Below are positions 5,921 to 7,197 of a stretch of 7,197 nucleotides of DNA, in pieces. Position 1 is the stretch's first letter. Each line of letters begins with the position of its first letter. The stretch lies in assembly GCA_964550165.1 (NCBI GenBank), contig CAZJYC010000103.1, positions 1 to 7,197 on the forward strand, read 5' to 3'. The DNA is from CAZJYC01 sp964550165. Lineage in GTDB: Bacteria; Acidobacteriota; Aminicenantia; Aminicenantales; Aminicenantaceae. Made by a program: the position numbers and the translations under genes. A model generated the notes under the pieces. That model worked only from the letters and a program-made list of their open reading frames with translations. It made no database searches and had not been told where the DNA came from.

Positions 5921-7084
5921 ATGCAAAAAGGCAAGTCTCTGAAAAAAAAAGAAATCCATCCTCTGCCTTTCATCATCCTCATCTTCTCTATGCTTATTGT
6001 TTTCTCCGCAATTGGCCTGGACTACATCGCCTGGAAAAAAGGTGACGGTTCCTATATTTTTTCACCGCTCTTGAAAAAAAGGAAAATCGCTCCTCGCCAG
6101 GAAACTCTTGACCAGATAGTCATGAAGAATTTGGCTTTCCTGAGTATACCACCCCAATCCATTCAACACTACAAAGATCAAAAAGGAGACCTCCACTGGA
6201 TGATGGACCTCCCGATAGAAAAATACGCTGAGCTGGAATTCCTTCTTCATAAAGAATTCAAGCAAGCCAACGTCGCCATCTTGGAAAAGGAGGGCCAACT
6301 CGGAGAAGAAAAGGACTATTATCTTTGGAAGGTGGAGAGCAAAAGAGACGAAAGGATGATTCTCCTCTTCTCTTGCCAAAAAGAAAAAGTGAAAGAGGTC
6401 ATCCGCTATGTCAGAAAATTTAAAAACAAAGTGGCGATCATCGTCGACGATATGGGTTACAGCTTAAAAGCGATCAACGACATCTGCTCCATCAAAAAGC
6501 CTCTAACGATTTCCATTATCCCCTTCAGCCCGCTGGCCCAAGAAACAGCCAGAATTGCCCATGAGCACGAGCTGGAGGTGATGCTTCATCTCCCGCTCGA
6601 ATCCATCAGCCGCCAGGAGCACAATGACATTGAAGGACTCATCCATTCAGGAATGAGCGAGCGTGAAATCAAACAGATGATGGATGCGCAATTCGAGCAA
6701 GTCCCTTTCGCGACAGGCGTGAACAATCACATGGGCTCAAAGATTACAGCCGACGAGAGCATCATGCGCATCATTCTTGAATTCCTGAAACAAAGAAATC
6801 TTTTCTTCGTGGACAGCCGCACAACCAGCCGATCCATTGGGTATAAAGTGGCCCGGACGTTTGGAGTCCCCTCAGCTTACCGTCACGTCTTTCTGGATAG
6901 CGAGCATGACGAAAACTATATAAAAAGAAAATTGATGGAGCTCTTCCGCTTGGCCCAGAAAAACGGAGAAGCTGTGGGCATCTGCCACCCGACTGAGGAA
7001 ACCCTGAAAGTGCTCAAAGAAAATTTTCATCTTGTTGATCAATTCAATCTCGACCCTGTTTTTGTCTCTCAAATCGTCCGCTGA
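5921..7084 (+). CDS. divergent polysaccharide deacetylase, YibQ family
   Basis: This 387-residue envelope protein has a lysine-rich start, one membrane segment (about 14-38) and a catalytic domain from about 169 to 387 of the divergent polysaccharide deacetylase family (E. coli YibQ, Pfam Polysacc_deac_2). Conserved blocks are all present: AIIVDDMGY (172-180), EVMLHLPLE (219-227), GVNNHMGS (266-273), FFVDSRTT (295-302), RHVFLD (321-326) and GICHP (353-357). The Asp pair (176-177) and the His of NNHMGS (270) are likely metal ligands, by analogy with NodB-fold enzymes. The residues between the helix and the domain (about 55-165) form an additional region I cannot assign. The ATG at 5921 is chosen because it lies 10 bp after the S41 stop and places basic residues before the helix; an in-frame ATG at 5849 would overlap that gene by 62 bp. 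No clear Shine-Dalgarno is visible. E. coli yibQ also follows envC. The true substrate is not established from sequence. Confidence 0.92.
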   Translation: MQKGKSLKKKEIHPLPFIILIFSMLIVFSAIGLDYIAWKKGDGSYIFSPLLKKRKIAPRQETLDQIVMKNLAFLSIPPQSIQHYKDQKGDLHWMMDLPIEKYAELEFLLHKEFKQANVAILEKEGQLGEEKDYYLWKVESKRDERMILLFSCQKEKVKEVIRYVRKFKNKVAIIVDDMGYSLKAINDICSIKKPLTISIIPFSPLAQETARIAHEHELEVMLHLPLESISRQEHNDIEGLIHSGMSEREIKQMMDAQFEQVPFATGVNNHMGSKITADESIMRIILEFLKQRNLFFVDSRTTSRSIGYKVARTFGVPSAYRHVFLDSEHDENYIKRKLMELFRLAQKNGEAVGICHPTEETLKVLKENFHLVDQFNLDPVFVSQIVR

Positions 7085-7132
7085 AGCCGCTCCTTCTTTG
7101 ATTTATCCCGAACGCTCTCTTTCATTTTGTAT

Positions 7133-7154
7133 AAAAGGGGACAGTCCCCTTTTT
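7133..7154. terminator. palindrome able to act as an intrinsic terminator after the deacetylase gene
   Basis: AAAAGGGGAC (7133-7142) and GTCCCCTTTT (7144-7153) are perfect inverted arms around one central A. In RNA the likely form is an 8-bp stem with loop ACAGT, ending in a run of five T (7150-7154). It lies 48 bases after the stop codon of the last gene, so it is well placed as the operon terminator. Because of its symmetry it could also stop transcription arriving on the minus strand. The GGGGACAGTCCCC core resembles dispersed palindromes I recall from other genomes, so it may be a repeat copy. Confidence 0.6.
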
Positions 7155-7174
7155 CTGTGAGCGAAGCCTTGAAC

Positions 7175-7192
7175 CGAGCCGCTTTTGGCTCG
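7175..7192. repeat. small GC hairpin at the window end
   Basis: CGAGCC (7175-7180) and GGCTCG (7187-7192) form a 6-bp stem with loop GCTTTT. It follows the terminator palindrome by about 20 bases, and the intervening sequence is rich in AGCGA/AGCC words. The two structures may belong to one composite repeat that continues past the window edge. Confidence 0.35.
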
Positions 7193-7197
7193 CTGGG

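Noticed and set aside
7069..7197. Minus-strand frame open from the window edge, possibly the 3' end of a convergent gene
   Set aside because: More than one minus-strand frame is open over this short GC-rich stretch, and this one runs antisense into the end of the deacetylase gene. There is no way to choose without sequence past the edge.

Overview
The window holds five complete protein genes, all on the + strand and tightly packed. They fall into two functional blocks, separated by one structured intergenic region (3310-3575). The base composition looks close to balanced, and the envelope proteins have many lysines. An EnvC/YibQ-type division block implies a Gram-negative-type (diderm) bacterium. 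The two sodium-coupled amino acid carriers suggest an organism living on amino acids or peptides. The overall style would fit an uncultured lineage such as Candidatus Aminicenantes, but that is an impression only, because no marker gene is present.

Block 1 (205-3309): an 11-helix neurotransmitter:sodium symporter (NSS/SLC6) is followed 9 bp later by an alanine/glycine:cation symporter (AGCS). Both have good ribosome binding sites and look like one transcription unit. A possible promoter and a small AT-rich inverted repeat lie upstream. The AGCS protein carries an unusual front end: a signal peptide and a roughly 85-residue extracytoplasmic beta-sandwich domain precede the transporter.

Intergenic 3310-3575: this contains an 18-bp stem (3382-3399 with 3436-3453) whose loop holds a run of G-tracts that could form a G-quadruplex. 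A candidate promoter for the second block follows.

Block 2 (3576-7084): this contains an EnvC-like coiled-coil/LytM protein, an S41 (C-terminal processing protease) family protein with a PDZ domain, and a YibQ-type divergent polysaccharide deacetylase. The set resembles the envC-(ctpA)-yibQ neighbourhoods known from other bacteria, in which EnvC activates periplasmic amidases during cell separation. ftsEX is not in this window. Two of the three proteins appear enzymatically silent. The LytM domain lacks its zinc ligands, as in E. coli EnvC. The S41 protein lacks the catalytic Ser and Lys and the usual oxyanion-hole motif, so it is probably a pseudoprotease.

The window ends with a near-perfect palindrome that can act as an intrinsic terminator (7133-7154) and a second small GC hairpin. 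No RNA gene, CRISPR array or complete mobile element was seen, and no gene-free stretch exceeds 300 bases.
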